Source of the DNA: Hyphomicrobiales bacterium
GTDB lineage: Bacteria; Pseudomonadota; Alphaproteobacteria; Rhizobiales; Rhizobiaceae
Direction: 5' to 3'
Assembly (NCBI GenBank): GCA_900470805.1
Contig: UCCA01000005.1
Coordinates: 124,001 to 188,000, forward strand
Length of the DNA stretch: 64,000 nt
The position numbers and the translations under genes are program-made. Positions 27,396 through 36,253 of the stretch are shown here, one piece after another. Numbering within the stretch: the stretch's first letter is position 1; each line of letters opens with the position of its first letter. The notes below the pieces were generated by a model. It searched no databases, was not told the DNA's origin, and saw nothing but the letters and a program-made list of their open reading frames with translations.

Positions 27396-29200
27396 TGGTG
27401 TTTGTTTGGGAAGACAGCGACCTCAATGAGGAGCAGGCCGACGCCATTGAGCACGACGGAAGCGTGTACCTAGCCGCCTGCCCCGGAAGCGGCAAGACCA
27501 GAGCATTGACCTATAAAATCGCATTAGAGTTATCCAAGCTCGAAAGCAAACGTCATTGGGTGATCGCCATCACCTACACGCATCGCGCCGCCGAGGAAAT
27601 CTCCGAGCGGATCGAGCGGTTAGGCGTGGCAACGGACCAGCTCTGGATCGGCACAATCCATTCGTTTTGCCTTGATTGGATCTTGCGGCCTTACGCCGTC
27701 TACCACGAGAAGCTGCAGAATGGATTTCGCGTGGTGGACCAGTATGAAACTGAAGCGATTCTGGACCAACTTTGCCATCAGTCACCGTATCAAGTTCGGG
27801 CATTCGATTGCAGATATTATTACTCGACAGCCGGGTGTCAGCTGGAGAATGCGAACCCGAACCGACGCTTGGCTGCGCTTTCCGTGTTGAACGGATACTG
27901 GCAGCATCTCGAGGAGAACCGGCTAATCGATTTTGAGATGATCTTGGGTTGCGCTTACGACCTTATCACCGCCCAACCCTCTATTTCCCTCCTGCTTGGG
28001 AAGCTGTTCAAATACATCCTAATAGACGAGTATCAAGATACAAAGGAAATCCAGTACGCGATCGTCGCCGCGATACTTGGTGCGTCAGCTGGGAATACAA
28101 AGACATTCATCGTTGGCGATCCTAATCAGGCCATCTACGGGTCGCTAGGCGGGTTCGCCATGAGCCGTGTGGACTTCGCCGCTCTGGCAGGCATTGCACT
28201 TGCCGATAAAAGCCTTGCCAGCAACTACCGCTCCTCGGACAGGGTCGTCGACTACTTTTCCAATTATTGCGTCGTCCCGGCGCTCATCGAAGCGGTCGGT
28301 CCTGACAAAGAATATCCAAGCGTTGTCTCGTTCAATCAGGAGATCAATCGGCAGGAGCTGGACGACGAAATCGTCCGGCTCATTCGTCACAATATCGAGA
28401 CGCTTGGCATTCCTCCACACGAAATTTGCGTGGTTGGACCACAGTGGATCCAGCTGGCTGCGGTCACGAGGCGTCTGGTTGCAGCACTTCCAGAGTATAG
28501 CTTCGATGGCCCCGGCATGGCGCCTTTCTCTCGTGACCAAGACAACATTTGGTTCAAGATCTCACGTATCGCCCTGACCCGTCCAGATCCACACCTCTTC
28601 GTCCGGCGCACACGATGGGCCAAGGAGGTTTTGGATCACCTCAGGTCGGCGGGTATCGACGTCTCGAAGATCTCGTCGCGTGACCTGCTGCGCCATTGCA
28701 ATAGCATCGAGATTGCTGTGGAGGACGGGCTGGAGTATTTGGAGTTGTTCTTCGCGGAACTGCTGTTGGCTCTCGGCATTGAGATCGATCTTTTCCCTCC
28801 GCTCCAGGAAGATCACGTCGCTTTTTTCGAACGGTCCCGACTTCAAATCCAACGACTGGAAGATGCCGGCGTTCAAGGCGTTTCGAGCATTGCCATGTTC
28901 AGACGTGTGTTCGCCACCCGAGCAGGCATAACGGTTTCGACGATTCACGGGGTGAAGGGAGCGGAGTTCGATACCGTGATCGCTTTTGCGCTCCTTGAGG
29001 GAATGGTTCCACACTTCTCAGATCCGAACGCGGCGGAGAGCGCGAACAAACTGCTCTATGTCGTTGCCTCTCGCCCCAGAAAGAACCTGCACCTCATCGC
29101 CGAAACCGGCCGGATCAGCGGGATTGGCGTTCCTTATGAAACCACTCAGGTGCTTGCGCAGCGCGATTTTGCTTATGACCCTATGGAGGATCCCGGCTAG
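27395..29200 (+). CDS. gajB: Gabija protein B, UvrD-like helicase
   Basis: A 601-residue SF1 helicase partner of GajA. Motifs include Walker A CPGSGKT (29-35), TYTHRAAEEI, Walker B ILIDEYQDT, motif III VGDPNQAIYG and STIHGVKGAEFDTV near the C terminus, ending in ASRPRKNLHLIAE. The ATG at 27395 shares a base with the gajA stop (TGATG); a TTG one codon earlier is less likely. GajB-type helicases hydrolyse nucleotides and couple DNA sensing to GajA. Confidence 0.88.
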   Translation: MVFVWEDSDLNEEQADAIEHDGSVYLAACPGSGKTRALTYKIALELSKLESKRHWVIAITYTHRAAEEISERIERLGVATDQLWIGTIHSFCLDWILRPYAVYHEKLQNGFRVVDQYETEAILDQLCHQSPYQVRAFDCRYYYSTAGCQLENANPNRRLAALSVLNGYWQHLEENRLIDFEMILGCAYDLITAQPSISLLLGKLFKYILIDEYQDTKEIQYAIVAAILGASAGNTKTFIVGDPNQAIYGSLGGFAMSRVDFAALAGIALADKSLASNYRSSDRVVDYFSNYCVVPALIEAVGPDKEYPSVVSFNQEINRQELDDEIVRLIRHNIETLGIPPHEICVVGPQWIQLAAVTRRLVAALPEYSFDGPGMAPFSRDQDNIWFKISRIALTRPDPHLFVRRTRWAKEVLDHLRSAGIDVSKISSRDLLRHCNSIEIAVEDGLEYLELFFAELLLALGIEIDLFPPLQEDHVAFFERSRLQIQRLEDAGVQGVSSIAMFRRVFATRAGITVSTIHGVKGAEFDTVIAFALLEGMVPHFSDPNAAESANKLLYVVASRPRKNLHLIAETGRISGIGVPYETTQVLAQRDFAYDPMEDPG

Positions 29201-29352
29201 CCAGAGGTAATCTGGCGTGAGCAAGGTCGTGCCTTCATCACAATACCCCCATGCCCGCAATCTCCCCTTCCCCAGAGGCTCCAGCGCAGGAGTACTTCCG
29301 ATGCTAACTAGGCAAGCACACGAAAGACCGGGCGCGCCACCTCCCGACACGG

Positions 29353-30147
29353 CTATTTAACGATCGCGCAACTTTCGTCCTTCGCCCAATCGGAAAAGCT
29401 AAGATAGTAAGCGCGCACGCTACTGTAGCCCGCCCGGGCGGCCGCCGCAGCCGCCAGTGCCGCCCGGCCGCCGCCATCGCAGTGGGTCACGAGGCGATCA
29501 CCGGGCTGAAAACCGGCAGTGCTCAATATCTCATGTAGTTCGCCTGCTGGACGCACGAAACTGCCGTCGAGAAGATCGGCGTGCGGCAACAATGTTGCCC
29601 CCGGCAAGTGGCCGCCCCTCGCATTCCGGCGGAGGTCATCGCCGTCGTATTCTCCCTTGGTGCGCGCATCGAATATGCGGATGTCGGTGTCGAGTTCTGC
29701 CTTCAGGGCGTTGCGATCAACCAAACCAACTCGACCACTTCCAGGACTGGCTCGGAACACCGACGGTGTTGCAAGAGCGGGAACTGCTCCAAGCAGACCA
29801 TCGCGCTCGCGTATTGCTGGCCAGCCTCCGTTCAAAATAGAAGCGTCAACGCCGTAGTACTGAAGGATAAACCAGACGCGGGCGGCCTCGGTCATCCGAC
29901 CATCATCATAGACGATCACCGGGGTCGTCTGGTCGATGCCGAGTGTTGAGATTGCACGTTCCCAATAGGCGACGTTGTCAAAGGACGTCTCTCCGGCTTT
30001 GGCTGCGGCCTCCCATACTTCGATGGGGACGCGAACTGCTTCAGGGGCATGCTCCGCATCAAAGGTCTCGGGATCGCGTACATCGAGAAGATGGAAACCT
30101 GCCAGGTTTCCGAGAGCCAACGGTTCAATGATGGGATCGTACGCCAT
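29353..30147 (-). CDS. Tandem rhodanese sulfurtransferase
   Basis: A 264-residue thiosulfate/3-mercaptopyruvate sulfurtransferase-type enzyme with two rhodanese domains. The N-terminal inactive copy holds FHLLDVRDPETFDAEHAPEA and the C-terminal copy holds IFDARTKGEYDGDD and the active-site loop VTHCDGGGRAALAA with the catalytic Cys. It transfers sulfane sulfur to thiophilic acceptors in the cytosol. The ATG at 30147 has TTGGAG nine bases upstream. It lies near chrB-chrA, and rhodanese-like genes often accompany chromate genes, so a role in redox or sulfur repair is inferred. Confidence 0.87.
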   Translation of the reverse strand: MAYDPIIEPLALGNLAGFHLLDVRDPETFDAEHAPEAVRVPIEVWEAAAKAGETSFDNVAYWERAISTLGIDQTTPVIVYDDGRMTEAARVWFILQYYGVDASILNGGWPAIRERDGLLGAVPALATPSVFRASPGSGRVGLVDRNALKAELDTDIRIFDARTKGEYDGDDLRRNARGGHLPGATLLPHADLLDGSFVRPAGELHEILSTAGFQPGDRLVTHCDGGGRAALAAAAAARAGYSSVRAYYLSFSDWAKDESCAIVK

Positions 30148-30432
30148 GATGATAGTCTCCAAATACGTCTATGCGACACAAAACAAACGCCTGCTGCGGC
30201 CATCAGCGCCACGATGACCCGGTCGCGCGTTCCAGACGGACAAGAGGATGAGGCCCGTCAGTGCCGGCGCGAAGTCGTAATTGCGAACGGCGCTCGCCCA
30301 TAGGCGCCGCAAAGACGGTTGTGAGCAGACTGACCGAAGCTTGTAGGGCGTAGGAACCCCCGTCGCGAACGGGCTGTGCGGATGCTCGTGATAACTCAGC
30401 CTTGTATTGACCTCGAAGCCATCGCGCACACA

Positions 30433-31155
30433 TCAATCATCAACCGGGATCGCCCGTTGATTGTAGAGGATTTTGCGGATGCGCGCCTGCTCTTCCGGCG
30501 GTAGCGTCGCATTGTCGACCGCCAGGTCAGCGCCGACCGCAAGACCCCGCTCGACTCCAGGGCGGGCACCGACCTCCTCGAACCAGCGCTTGAAGTGCTT
30601 GAACTCGCTGATGTCCTGGCCTTGGGCTTGCCAATTTACGGTCCATGGAAAGCTAATGATGTCGGCGATGGTGAATTCGTCGCCAGCGAGATAGCGCCGA
30701 TCTCGCAGCCGCATGTTGAGGACACCGTAGAGTCGATTGGCTTCATCAGTAAAACGGCGAACCGCATAGGATTGGTCACCCTCTCGCTGGCTGAGGCGTC
30801 GGAAGTGGCCAGCCTCACCCAGCTTGGGTCCCTGGTTCGCCACCTGCCAGACGACCCATTGGGTTACTTCGTATTTGGTGCGAAGATCCTTCGGCCAAAG
30901 CTTGCCGGTCTTCTCGGCGAGATAAAACAAAATGGCCCCGGATTCGAAAATGCTGATTGGCTCGCCGCCGCCGATCGGTTCGCGATCGACAATCGCTGGC
31001 ATGCGATGATTGGGATTGATTTTCAGGAATTCCGGCTTGAATTGATCGCCGCGGGAGATCTGCACGGGTACGACCCTATACGGAGTAGCGGTCTCTTCGA
31101 GGAAAATTGAAACTTTTTTGCCATTTGGTGTTGGCCAGTAATAGAGGTCAATCAT
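30433..31155 (-). CDS. Glutathione S-transferase, YghU/YfcG-like
   Basis: A 240-residue glutathione transferase-fold protein. The thioredoxin-like N domain has MIDLYYWPTPNGKKVSIFLE (Nu-class disulfide-reductase-like), NPNHRMPAIVD and the glutathione-contacting ESGAILFYLA; the helical C domain has FTIADIISFPW. YfcG-like enzymes reduce disulfides using glutathione (family knowledge). AGGAG is seven bases before the ATG. It is divergent from chrB and close to the rhodanese, suggesting an oxidant-response set. Confidence 0.87.
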   Translation of the reverse strand: MIDLYYWPTPNGKKVSIFLEETATPYRVVPVQISRGDQFKPEFLKINPNHRMPAIVDREPIGGGEPISIFESGAILFYLAEKTGKLWPKDLRTKYEVTQWVVWQVANQGPKLGEAGHFRRLSQREGDQSYAVRRFTDEANRLYGVLNMRLRDRRYLAGDEFTIADIISFPWTVNWQAQGQDISEFKHFKRWFEEVGARPGVERGLAVGADLAVDNATLPPEEQARIRKILYNQRAIPVDD

Positions 31156-31529
31156 CCGTTACTCCTGTCGAACATCGTTTCGCAGCACTCTATCGACTTC
31201 CGGAAGGCGCGCCGACTTCGTTCGTTTCAAAAAGCAGCGTCGACAGGGAGCATCGTTTCAATAACTGCCTTCCACGTGGACTTTTGCTCCGGGACAAATC
31301 GACGATAGATGAAGCACCGACCTTCCGTCTTCGGCGATCAGCCCACCGAGCCGACCTCCAGTCGGCCGAGAATGAGATCGCCCCGTCAACTCCGCGGCAC
31401 GCACCAAAGACTTGAAGGCGAGTCAGGAGCCAAGCGCCTCGCTCAGGCTAACGTTACGGGATGACGTCCGCTTCAGAAGTAAAATGATACAGGTGTTGCT
31501 TTCCAGATATTAGATGATACGGTCATAGC
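31156..31529. promoter_or_regulatory. GST/chrB divergent intergenic region with repeated ATGATAC
   Basis: A 374-base stretch with no convincing gene. Near chrB it holds ATGATAC twice in the same orientation (31484-31490 and 31514-31520), spaced 30 bases apart, just upstream of the chrB start. ChrB proteins can regulate their own operon in response to chromate, so these could be binding sites; this is inference. Confidence 0.35.
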
Positions 31530-32516
31530 ATGAAAGATGCGACGATTCCGCCGGAGCAACGCTGGCTGCTTTTGATCCACCAATTGCCCAGCAAGCCGGC
31601 CTACTTTCGAGTGAAGATCTGGCGCCGCCTGCAGCGCATCGGCGCTGTTGCCGTCAAGAGCACGGTCTACGCGCTGCCAGCGAATGCTGAGACCCAGGAA
31701 GATTTCGGATGGCTGCTGAAGGAAATTCTCGAAGGCGGCGGCGAGGCCATGGTTTGCGAGGCGCGCCTGATTGACGGCCTTTCCGACGCACAGGCGCACG
31801 CACTGTTCGATGCGGCACGCGACGACGACTACGAAGCAATTGCCAATGAGGTCCGGCTGCTTTCAGTCGAGGCAGAAGCTGCTGCGTCAGCGGAAGAACG
31901 TGCGGAGGTCCGCTCGCAGACCGTTCGCCTGCGCAAGCGGCTTGCCGATATCGCGACGATCGATTTCTTCGGAGCAACCGGCCGCCTCTCGGCGGAGAGC
32001 CTGATCACGGAACTGGAGCACAGGCTGGCGGAGGACGCGGACATGATCGAAGAACACGCAAGGGTTCCGTCCCTCGAGCCGGACGATCTGAAGGGACGCA
32101 TCTGGGTCACCCGCAAGGGCGTGCATGTCGATCGTATCGCCTGCAGCTGGCTCATCCGTCGTTTCGTCGATCCGAATGCGATTATTCGCTTCGTGCCGGG
32201 CAAAGGATACGTCCCGAATCCTGGCGAGATTCGCTTCGACATGTTCGAGGGCGAGATTACCCATGAGGGCGATCACTGCAGTTTCGAAGTCCTGCTTACC
32301 CGGGCCGGACTCGACGACCGCGCACTGCAGGCAATTGCCGAGATTATCCACGACATCGATTTGAAGGACGCAAAATTCGGGCGCGAGGAGGCGGCCGGCA
32401 TCGCCAGCCTGATCGCGGGAATTTGTGCGGCCAATCCCCAGGACGAGCAACGCCTCGTCGAGGGCGGGCCGATCTTCGACAACCTTTATCAATATTTCCG
32501 CGCGAAGCGTGGCTGA
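31530..32516 (+). CDS. chrB: Chromate resistance protein ChrB
   Basis: A 328-residue ChrB-family protein, the usual length. The N-terminal part contains WLLLIHQLPSKPAYFRVKIW and the C-terminal part contains GRIWVTRKGVHVDRIACSW and FDMFEGEITHEGDHCSFE. ChrB acts as a chromate-responsive regulator or accessory factor for chrA. The ATG at 31530 follows a region with repeated heptamers. chrA follows after 14 bases, so the two form one operon. Confidence 0.93.
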   Translation: MKDATIPPEQRWLLLIHQLPSKPAYFRVKIWRRLQRIGAVAVKSTVYALPANAETQEDFGWLLKEILEGGGEAMVCEARLIDGLSDAQAHALFDAARDDDYEAIANEVRLLSVEAEAAASAEERAEVRSQTVRLRKRLADIATIDFFGATGRLSAESLITELEHRLAEDADMIEEHARVPSLEPDDLKGRIWVTRKGVHVDRIACSWLIRRFVDPNAIIRFVPGKGYVPNPGEIRFDMFEGEITHEGDHCSFEVLLTRAGLDDRALQAIAEIIHDIDLKDAKFGREEAAGIASLIAGICAANPQDEQRLVEGGPIFDNLYQYFRAKRG

Positions 32517-32530
32517 CACGGACACCAACG

Positions 32531-33946
32531 ATGAACAAGATCGAGAGCCTCGAAACTACCCCGGTACAGCGCGCTGATCCCCCCTCTCATGGGATTTCAC
32601 TTGGCGAAGCAGTTCACGTCTGGGCGCGGGTAGCCGCTCTCAGCTTCGGCGGCCCCGCCGGCCAAATTGCAGTCATGCATAGGATCATTGTCGAGGAGAA
32701 GCGCTGGATCGGCGAAACGCGCTTCCTGCATGCGCTGAACTACTGCACGCTGCTGCCCGGACCGGAAGCGCAACAGCTTGCGATCTATATCGGCTGGCTG
32801 CTGCACAAGACTAAGGGCGGGCTGGTCGCCGGCGTCCTGTTCGTGCTGCCCGGCGTCGTCGCCATTATGGCACTGAGCTGGATCTATGCCATTTTCGGCA
32901 ATGTTGGCGCGGTTCAGGCGCTGTTCTTCGGATTGAAGGCCGCCGTGCTGGCGATCGTGCTCGAAGCCGTGCTCGGGATTGGCCGGCGCGCGCTCAGGAA
33001 CAATGTGATGGTCGGCCTTGCTGCGGCCGCGTTCATCTCTCTCTTCCTGTTCCACGCCCGCTTCCCGCTCGTCGTCTTGGCTGCCGGCATCGTCGGCTAC
33101 ATCGGCGGCCGGGCCGGCTGGGCAGCATTCCGCCCGGGCAACGGCCATGGCAAGGTCGGTGATAAACAAGTCGCGGACGCCGACAGCGCGCTTGGCGAAG
33201 AAATTCCGGAGCACGCCCGCCCGCCGGTCAATTGGTCGCTCAAGGTCGCGGGCATCGGGCTGCTGCTTTGGGGCGGACCGGTCTTCGTGCTTTTGGTGTT
33301 TCTGGGCCAGGGCAACGTCTTCACCGACATCTCGATCTTCTTTTCCAAGATGGCGATGGTCACCTTCGGCGGCGCCTACGCCGTCCTGTCCTATGTCGCG
33401 CAACAGGCGGTGGACCACTATCATTGGCTGAAGCCCGGCGAGATGCTGGATGGCCTCGGCATGGCGGAAACGACGCCGGGCCCGCTGATCATGGTGACGC
33501 AGTTCGTCGGTTTCATGGGCGCTTATCGCGCGCCCGGTGTCCTCAATCCCTTGCTTGCCGGCACGCTGGGCGGCCTGCTGACGACCTGGGTGACCTTCGT
33601 CCCCTGTTTTCTCTGGATCTTCCTCGGCGCACCGTTCATGGAGACTATGCGCAACAACAAGGCGCTTTCCGCAGCGCTGGCGGCAATCACCGCTGCCGTC
33701 GTCGGCGTCATCCTGAACCTCGCGATCTGGTTTGCGCTGCATGTGCTATTCCGCAATCTCCACGAAACCCACGGTTTCGGCATGACCGTCGACCTGCCAG
33801 TGCTGACCTCCGTCAACATCCCGTCGCTGATCCTGACCGTCGGCGCGATTGTTGCGGTATTCCGCTTCAAGGTTGGCATGCTGGCGGTGCTCGCCGCCTG
33901 CTCGATCCTCGGGCTCCTCTATGGCCTTCTCATGGGATGGGTCTAA
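32531..33946 (+). CDS. chrA: Chromate transporter ChrA
   Basis: A 471-residue long-chain CHR-family chromate efflux transporter. It has two homologous membrane halves, with the family motif FGGPAGQIAVMH early in the first half and FGGAYAVLSYVAQQAV plus GLGMAETTPGPLIMVTQFV in the second. Several strongly hydrophobic segments such as VVAIMALSWIYAIFG and LVVLAAGIVGYIGG are visible. It exports chromate across the inner membrane. The ATG at 32531 starts after the chrB stop; a longer in-frame start inside chrB is not needed. Confidence 0.95.
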   Translation: MNKIESLETTPVQRADPPSHGISLGEAVHVWARVAALSFGGPAGQIAVMHRIIVEEKRWIGETRFLHALNYCTLLPGPEAQQLAIYIGWLLHKTKGGLVAGVLFVLPGVVAIMALSWIYAIFGNVGAVQALFFGLKAAVLAIVLEAVLGIGRRALRNNVMVGLAAAAFISLFLFHARFPLVVLAAGIVGYIGGRAGWAAFRPGNGHGKVGDKQVADADSALGEEIPEHARPPVNWSLKVAGIGLLLWGGPVFVLLVFLGQGNVFTDISIFFSKMAMVTFGGAYAVLSYVAQQAVDHYHWLKPGEMLDGLGMAETTPGPLIMVTQFVGFMGAYRAPGVLNPLLAGTLGGLLTTWVTFVPCFLWIFLGAPFMETMRNNKALSAALAAITAAVVGVILNLAIWFALHVLFRNLHETHGFGMTVDLPVLTSVNIPSLILTVGAIVAVFRFKVGMLAVLAACSILGLLYGLLMGWV

Positions 33947-34153
33947 ACGAGCAAAAAACCGAGCGAAGCAGGTGTCGGACCCAGAGGCCGGCATCTCGAC
34001 AAACAGTTCGGGGCTGCCTCCTATCCCGGATGCGCCTACTGCATCACCCGCTCACTTGGGCCCCCTAGCCAATCGGGCGCGAGGAGCCCCGTTCAGAAGA
34101 AAGCCGTCCTCCCCCTGTTCGGCCCCTCCAACCTCGTATCGACAATAAAGTTG

Positions 34154-34699
34154 TCAGCCGCGGGTTTTGGTCGCATTCGGCTTGAAGTTGACAAGCAGGG
34201 ATTTAAGCTCGATTTCACGAACGCGCCTGGCCGCCTCGCTTGGGCTCACCCAATCGAAAAGGCGTTGTCCCCGCTCCTTGAAATCAGTGCTGATCTCGGT
34301 CACCTCAATCTGAAACATCTCCACGATGCAGGGTGCAACATTACCGTCATCAAGTTCTTTCAGGTAGGTATAGCGACCTACCGGCTTCTTTTTCGCCTTA
34401 CCGCGCACGCCGGCTTCTTCCCAAGCTTCGATAGCCGCCGCTTCGTAGGGCTTCTTGCCTTTCATCGGCCATCCCTTGGGAATGATCCATCGCCGACTTT
34501 CGCGCGAGGTGATCACTAAGACCTCGATTTCGGAACCACCTTCCTTGTAGCGGAAGCACAGAGCGCCGTACTGCTGCCCAAACGCTTTCCCGAACAGCTT
34601 GTCCGGGGTTCGAGCAAGCTGTTGCAGCAACGTCTGTGAGTTGCCGCCCGTGGGCTTCCTGTCTTGTTTCTCTGATTTCAGGACAATGTAGATTGTCAA
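34154..34699 (-). CDS. NUDIX hydrolase
   Basis: A 181-residue protein with a central NUDIX box, GKKPYEAAAIEAWEEAGVRG, in which the usual Arg of REUxEE is Glu, so catalysis may be altered. IIPKGWP precedes the box as in DIPP-type NUDIX enzymes that act on diphosphoinositol or dinucleotide polyphosphates. The start is a TTG at 34699 preceded by CAGGAAAAG; no ATG is available in that region. It is flanked by chrA and the RHE_PE00001 gene but is not obviously linked to either. Confidence 0.8.
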   Translation of the reverse strand: MTIYIVLKSEKQDRKPTGGNSQTLLQQLARTPDKLFGKAFGQQYGALCFRYKEGGSEIEVLVITSRESRRWIIPKGWPMKGKKPYEAAAIEAWEEAGVRGKAKKKPVGRYTYLKELDDGNVAPCIVEMFQIEVTEISTDFKERGQRLFDWVSPSEAARRVREIELKSLLVNFKPNATKTRG

Positions 34700-34931
34700 A
34701 TTTCTTTTCCTGTCTCAATTGCCTGCGATGCCTTTGACGGTGATCCACACCCGCGGCTCAGCGGACCAGCCGGGCAACGCTCAATACGCCAAAAAATTCG
34801 GGCCTTTAAAAACGCCGGTCTCGCCATCCCTTGGGCAATCGCGCGCAGTGGCGTTTGGGGCTGGCTCGAAAACTATGCTAGTCGCCGCTGGCGGTTTTAC
34901 AGCAGAGCGGTAAAGGACCGTTGAAATTCAT

Positions 34932-36056
34932 TTAGATCACGCCCCAGGCCCGAAACCTCCCCCTCCCCGTCATCTCTCTGAGGCCCAGCTCCAAAACAAT
35001 CCGCCGCGCCGCCTGCGGTGTCACATCGAGCGTCTTAGCCACCATCCCGGCCGACACCAATGGTTTTGCCATTACCAGCTCGACCAGCTCCGGCAGTTTT
35101 GACGACGCCCGGCGTCCGTTCAGCTTTCGCTCGAACATCGTGCGCGCCAACGCCAACCGGTCATGCTCCTTCAGACCGAGCTCGGCCGCTGCGATCAAGC
35201 CATAAGCGATGGCAAGAAGGCGCGTCTCACGATCGCGATGCCGGCGTCGATCAACCGGAATGGATTTCAGGCCGGTATTGATGGCGGCGAGATGGGCACC
35301 GGTGGTAACGCCGGTCTGGCGCAATATCGACGCGGCCATCAGCCGGCCCAGCCAGGGCGCATGCTGCAGGACAGACAGCTCGTTCCAGGCATCGAGGGCG
35401 ACGATCGCCTGCAGCACCGCCGGCAAGTTTTCGGCCTGACGCAACACGCCACGCCATTCGTCGAGCCGGGCATCCTCGTCCCAGTCGAGATCATAGACCA
35501 GCGGATCGGCCGGAGCCCGGCCGGGCTTTCTGGCTCGTTCGATCGCCGCCTCCGATCGGGCCAGCACCGCGTCGATCTCGGCGTAGTCGACACCCGGAAG
35601 GTTCTCGACGTCGTCTACATCGTCCCCCTCCCCTTCCGCATTCTTCGCCGTGGCCGCGTGCCGAATGGTGCCGGACTGCTCCATCACCTCAGTGCTGGTC
35701 GGATTGATGTCCGATGTCTGTCGCAAGGTTCGAATACCGTCGGCCGACAGTACCCAATCCGGCGCCTGCGCGGCAATGCGCCGGCGGGTACGCAACACGT
35801 CGCGGGCGATGGTGAGTTCATGGGTCGGGGTGCGGATGTCGCGGGTGGCGTCATGCAGGACGAGGTCTTCGAGATGCACGAGTTCGCCGTCGATCCATAG
35901 CGAGGCGCAGGCGTCGGCGAAGTTTTGCCGTTCGAGGAAGCCTGCGCCAACCGGCGAACGGACGATGCGCTCGTCGAGACGGGTCAGTGCGACACCGGCG
36001 TCGAAGGCCGGCCGCATCAGGGCTGTCATGCTGATTTTAGAGACATCGTAAGCCAT
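34932..36056 (-). CDS. RHE_PE00001-family plasmid protein (DUF1612/HTH)
   Basis: A 374-residue protein of a family seen on many rhizobial plasmids. It has the conserved start region [20 protein letters not shown], the block [20 protein letters not shown] with [13 protein letters not shown], and a C-terminal helix-turn-helix-like [19 protein letters not shown]. The function is not established, but the arrangement suggests a DNA-binding protein. The gene is divergent from the tyrosine recombinase, with a 197-base gap that contains an 11-7-11 inverted repeat. Confidence 0.85.
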   Translation of the reverse strand: MAYDVSKISMTALMRPAFDAGVALTRLDERIVRSPVGAGFLERQNFADACASLWIDGELVHLEDLVLHDATRDIRTPTHELTIARDVLRTRRRIAAQAPDWVLSADGIRTLRQTSDINPTSTEVMEQSGTIRHAATAKNAEGEGDDVDDVENLPGVDYAEIDAVLARSEAAIERARKPGRAPADPLVYDLDWDEDARLDEWRGVLRQAENLPAVLQAIVALDAWNELSVLQHAPWLGRLMAASILRQTGVTTGAHLAAINTGLKSIPVDRRRHRDRETRLLAIAYGLIAAAELGLKEHDRLALARTMFERKLNGRRASSKLPELVELVMAKPLVSAGMVAKTLDVTPQAARRIVLELGLREMTGRGRFRAWGVI

Positions 36057-36141
36057 TGATATTACGGTAAACGATTCGCTAAAGGAACTCTATATGAATA
36101 TTGTGGTTCGCCACATGGTATGATTACTGGGTGAGGTCATG

Positions 36142-36170
36142 ACCATCGATAACAAACGTTTATCGATGGT
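36142..36170. repeat. 11-7-11 inverted repeat, possible recombinase core site
   Basis: Perfect inverted arms ACCATCGATAA (36142-36152) and TTATCGATGGT (36160-36170) with a 7-base spacer. This spacing is that of a tyrosine-recombinase crossover site (two binding arms of 11-13 bases and a 6-8 base overlap), and it lies 83 bases upstream of the recombinase gene. It could instead be an operator for the divergent genes. Confidence 0.55.
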
Positions 36171-36253
36171 AGTTGATCTGGAGTCGCAAATCAGTGAGAA
36201 TCGGGGCAAAACACGGCTTTGTCGGCCATCGAAACCGTCCTTTTGGAGCGTCC

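Noticed and set aside
30169..30429. Possible small gene between the rhodanese and the glutathione transferase
   Set aside because: Two overlapping minus-strand frames are open but neither has a ribosome site or recognisable motif; one hydrophobic stretch is not enough.
32597..33742. 381-codon open frame antisense to chrA
   Set aside because: Mirrors the chrA reading frame and is rich in Asp, His, Arg and Gln as expected of antisense translation of membrane protein codons.
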